Of a stretch of DNA of 42,303 bases, positions 40,675 to 42,303 are shown in pieces; positions within the stretch are counted from its first letter, which is position 1, and the number at the start of each line of letters is the position of its first letter. The stretch spans positions 1-42,303 of the forward strand of contig PLYM01000107.1 of NCBI GenBank assembly GCA_003153375.1, written 5' to 3'. Below the pieces are notes generated by a model. It made no database searches, was not told the DNA's origin, and was given only the letters and a program-made list of their open reading frames with translations. The translations under genes and the position numbers were made by a program. This stretch comes from Planctomycetaceae bacterium. GTDB lineage: Bacteria > Planctomycetota > Planctomycetia > Pirellulales > PALSA-1355.

Positions 40675-42303
40675 CTACGGCTCCCGAATGATCTCGGTGA
40701 TAATCGTCCTCGCGAACGAAGATGTGTGACGCGCTTCAATCAACATTTCGTCGAGCATCGCTCTGTGAGGGCGAAGATCTTGCTGACCAAGACGTCTTAG
40801 AAATTTGGTTATATCCCCAGTAATGCCAGCGTAGAATAGCGCGACCTGTCGCCACCAAGGATCAAAGACGTTCTTGACCAACAGCCCAATATGCTGGCCC
40901 AGCGCGACACCATTTGCCGCAAGATATTCTTGATATGACAAATGGCCAAGCGAATAACGGTCCCGAGATTCGTGAAAGATCACGTTGTCGACGGAACGCA
41001 ATTCTGAGAGTAACTCTTGCACAGAAACGTCCGGATACGTCCTGGAGAGGCCCTCGCGCCAAATCTTGTCTGCGTCCGCCAACCCAAACTCACGGCGATG
41101 CCCTTTTTGTAGCAGCAGTGCCATTCGAACAAGGAATGTCATCTTATCACCCGGCATCAATCTCGCCCGCAGGACAACTTTTCTGATCGGATCCCATCGC
41201 TCCAGGAGTAGGGCGAATCGTGTTCGATAAATGTCAGTCCGTGATTGGGGCAGCGGCAGTTCCTTTTCGTGAATTGCGGCAACAATTGTGGCAGTCATAG
41301 GTGTCCGGCAGATTTCCCGTACACGCGGATTTGCTTCGAGAAATGAGATCACCTCTTCACTCTTGCGGCTTGCCCCACGGAACCATCGCTCAAAAAATTG
41401 GACAAGTTGCTCGTCATTAAATGGCAGTACGCGCAGGCTTCCGAATGTCCGAGGGAGTTCAAGAGGTTCGGCCTCTCTGCTAGTCACAATGATCCGCGGG
41501 CTCGCGTTGGCAACCTGCAGTTGAAGTCGTTCAAACGCCTTTTCCCACGGCGTCCCACGATTCGCGCGAATTACGCGGCGCCAGTCCGAGCTGTTGATTG
41601 GATCGGAGATTTCGAGGGTAGCCGTGCGATTTCTCTTCGTTAAGGTCACAGTAAACGCGTCAATCAAGTCATCGGGAATCCAGTAGTTCGCACTTATCGG
41701 AAACGGCAGTGTGACGGAACTGTTGGAGAAACTTAGGGCCAGTAGATCGCTTGCGAGACGCGTACGATATGTGGCGGCTTCATCACAGCCATCTAAAATG
41801 ATCAGGTCGGCATTTCTTTTGATTGTTGCGAACGACGTGCCGGGTTCGAGTGCATTTATCGACGACAAGAAGTCAACGATTGCAATATCTAGCGGCGTCT
41901 CGCTATCTTGGATTCGCGAGCAAGGGAAGTAGACACATTTTGCCTCGGTGCCGAGTGATACTTCCGCTAACACGCGAGCAATACACGTTTTGCCTGCGCC
42001 AGCGTCGCCCAAAAGACAGATGTTGTCCGGCATCTTGAGGATTGATGCAGGCTCGACGTGCTCGAGTCGCATGTCCGTTGGGGGCGCCCCGCTCCCTCGT
42101 TCGATCAGGTCCGCACGAAAGTGAGAATATAATGCGTCGGCAAGTCGCCCGGCGGTCGCAACGACGTCAACGATCTCGGATAGAAGTTCGATTCGTCTGT
42201 TTGGGTCTTTCAGTCGAGCCAGTTGCCTTTTAGCACCTTTGACATATGCAAACACCGATCTGCAAAACTCTTTAAAGCGGGGTCTATAGCGGAATCTGTG
42301 GGT
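40675..42303 (-). CDS. NACHT-type STAND NTPase, 5' end outside the window
   Basis: Signal-transduction NTPase of the NACHT class. Numbering from the first in-window GTG (42255): Walker A GDAGAGKT (83-90), Walker B LIILDGCDE (151-159), sensor RIIVTSRE (254-261) and a winged-helix end motif LGHLSYQEYLAANG (436-449), characteristic of NACHT proteins. The frame stays open for all 16 codons from 42255 to the window edge, so that GTG is probably internal and the N-terminal effector is not seen. About 95 residues lie between Walker B and the sensor, longer than usual. Only about 77 residues follow the winged helix, as in short-tailed bacterial NACHT proteins. GC is about 50% in a sampled line, well below the neighbours. 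Bacterial NACHT proteins are often antiphage; here that is inference. Confidence 0.85.
   Translation of the reverse strand, partial: THRFRYRPRFKEFCRSVFAYVKGAKRQLARLKDPNRRIELLSEIVDVVATAGRLADALYSHFRADLIERGSGAPPTDMRLEHVEPASILKMPDNICLLGDAGAGKTCIARVLAEVSLGTEAKCVYFPCSRIQDSETPLDIAIVDFLSSINALEPGTSFATIKRNADLIILDGCDEAATYRTRLASDLLALSFSNSSVTLPFPISANYWIPDDLIDAFTVTLTKRNRTATLEISDPINSSDWRRVIRANRGTPWEKAFERLQLQVANASPRIIVTSREAEPLELPRTFGSLRVLPFNDEQLVQFFERWFRGASRKSEEVISFLEANPRVREICRTPMTATIVAAIHEKELPLPQSRTDIYRTRFALLLERWDPIRKVVLRARLMPGDKMTFLVRMALLLQKGHRREFGLADADKIWREGLSRTYPDVSVQELLSELRSVDNVIFHESRDRYSLGHLSYQEYLAANGVALGQHIGLLVKNVFDPWWRQVALFYAGITGDITKFLRRLGQQDLRPHRAMLDEMLIEARHTSSFARTIITEIIREP

Noticed and set aside
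1-42303. CRISPR arrays, tRNA or rRNA genes, integrases, transposases
   Set aside because: No regularly spaced direct repeats, no cloverleaf or rRNA core sequence and no recombinase or transposase motifs were seen on either strand.

Overview
The window is a high-GC bacterial chromosome segment that reads as a planctomycete, probably of the Pirellulales/Lacipirellulaceae type. The evidence is the gene content: two giant secreted CxxCH proteins with the Pirellula/Verrucomicrobium N-terminal 'membrane-bound dehydrogenase' propeller, a planctomycete-type cytochrome c domain, a DUF1501 Tat protein, a TIGR03067 protein, many Sec/Tat exported enzymes and many serine-hydrolase/PQQ-type beta-propellers. 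No tRNA, rRNA, CRISPR array, transposase or phage gene is recognisable.

Layout. 1-245: no gene recognised, only a plus-strand terminator. 246-4945 (minus): CxxCH propeller/HEAT protein, polysaccharide deacetylase and an STM3941-like membrane protein, tightly spaced. 5125-9477 (plus): a full-length Lhr helicase. 9498-11097 (minus): DJ-1/PfpI protein followed by a toroid-fold protein carrying CxxCH. 11226-12641 (plus): DUF1501 protein, then a nested inverted repeat and a small membrane protein. 13157-18698 (plus): serine hydrolase/sugar dehydrogenase fusion, RlmN, and a compact molybdate transporter modABC. 18683-20383 (minus): membrane-anchored planctomycete cytochrome. 20569-22305 (plus): TIGR03067 protein and an MFS transporter, followed by a ~225-nt structured RNA candidate with its own terminator. 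22674-24146 (minus): amidohydrolase and a 56-aa protein. 24289-28334 (plus): aspartoacylase-like hydrolase, N,N-dimethylformamidase-beta-like protein and an MFS transporter, likely one catabolic unit. 28342-36452 (minus): peroxiredoxin, two tandem paralogues of an unrecognised planctomycete family, creatininase-family amidohydrolase, YncE/phosphoesterase fusion, PQQ-like propeller. 36612-36961: two small membrane proteins, one of only 45 residues. 36999-40586: second CxxCH protein with PA14. 40675-42303: the 3' part of a NACHT-type STAND NTPase with visibly lower GC than its neighbours, open at the window edge.

Most genes look like ordinary planctomycete degradative, periplasmic or transport functions. 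The best candidates for something new are the structured RNA at 22384-22608, in which one strand can pair with either of two partners; the edge NACHT protein, which may belong to a defence island continuing to the right; the tandem paralogue pair; the amide-hydrolase/transporter cluster; and a recurring -10-like hexamer 6-7 nt before the ATG of five genes, which suggests leaderless transcripts.
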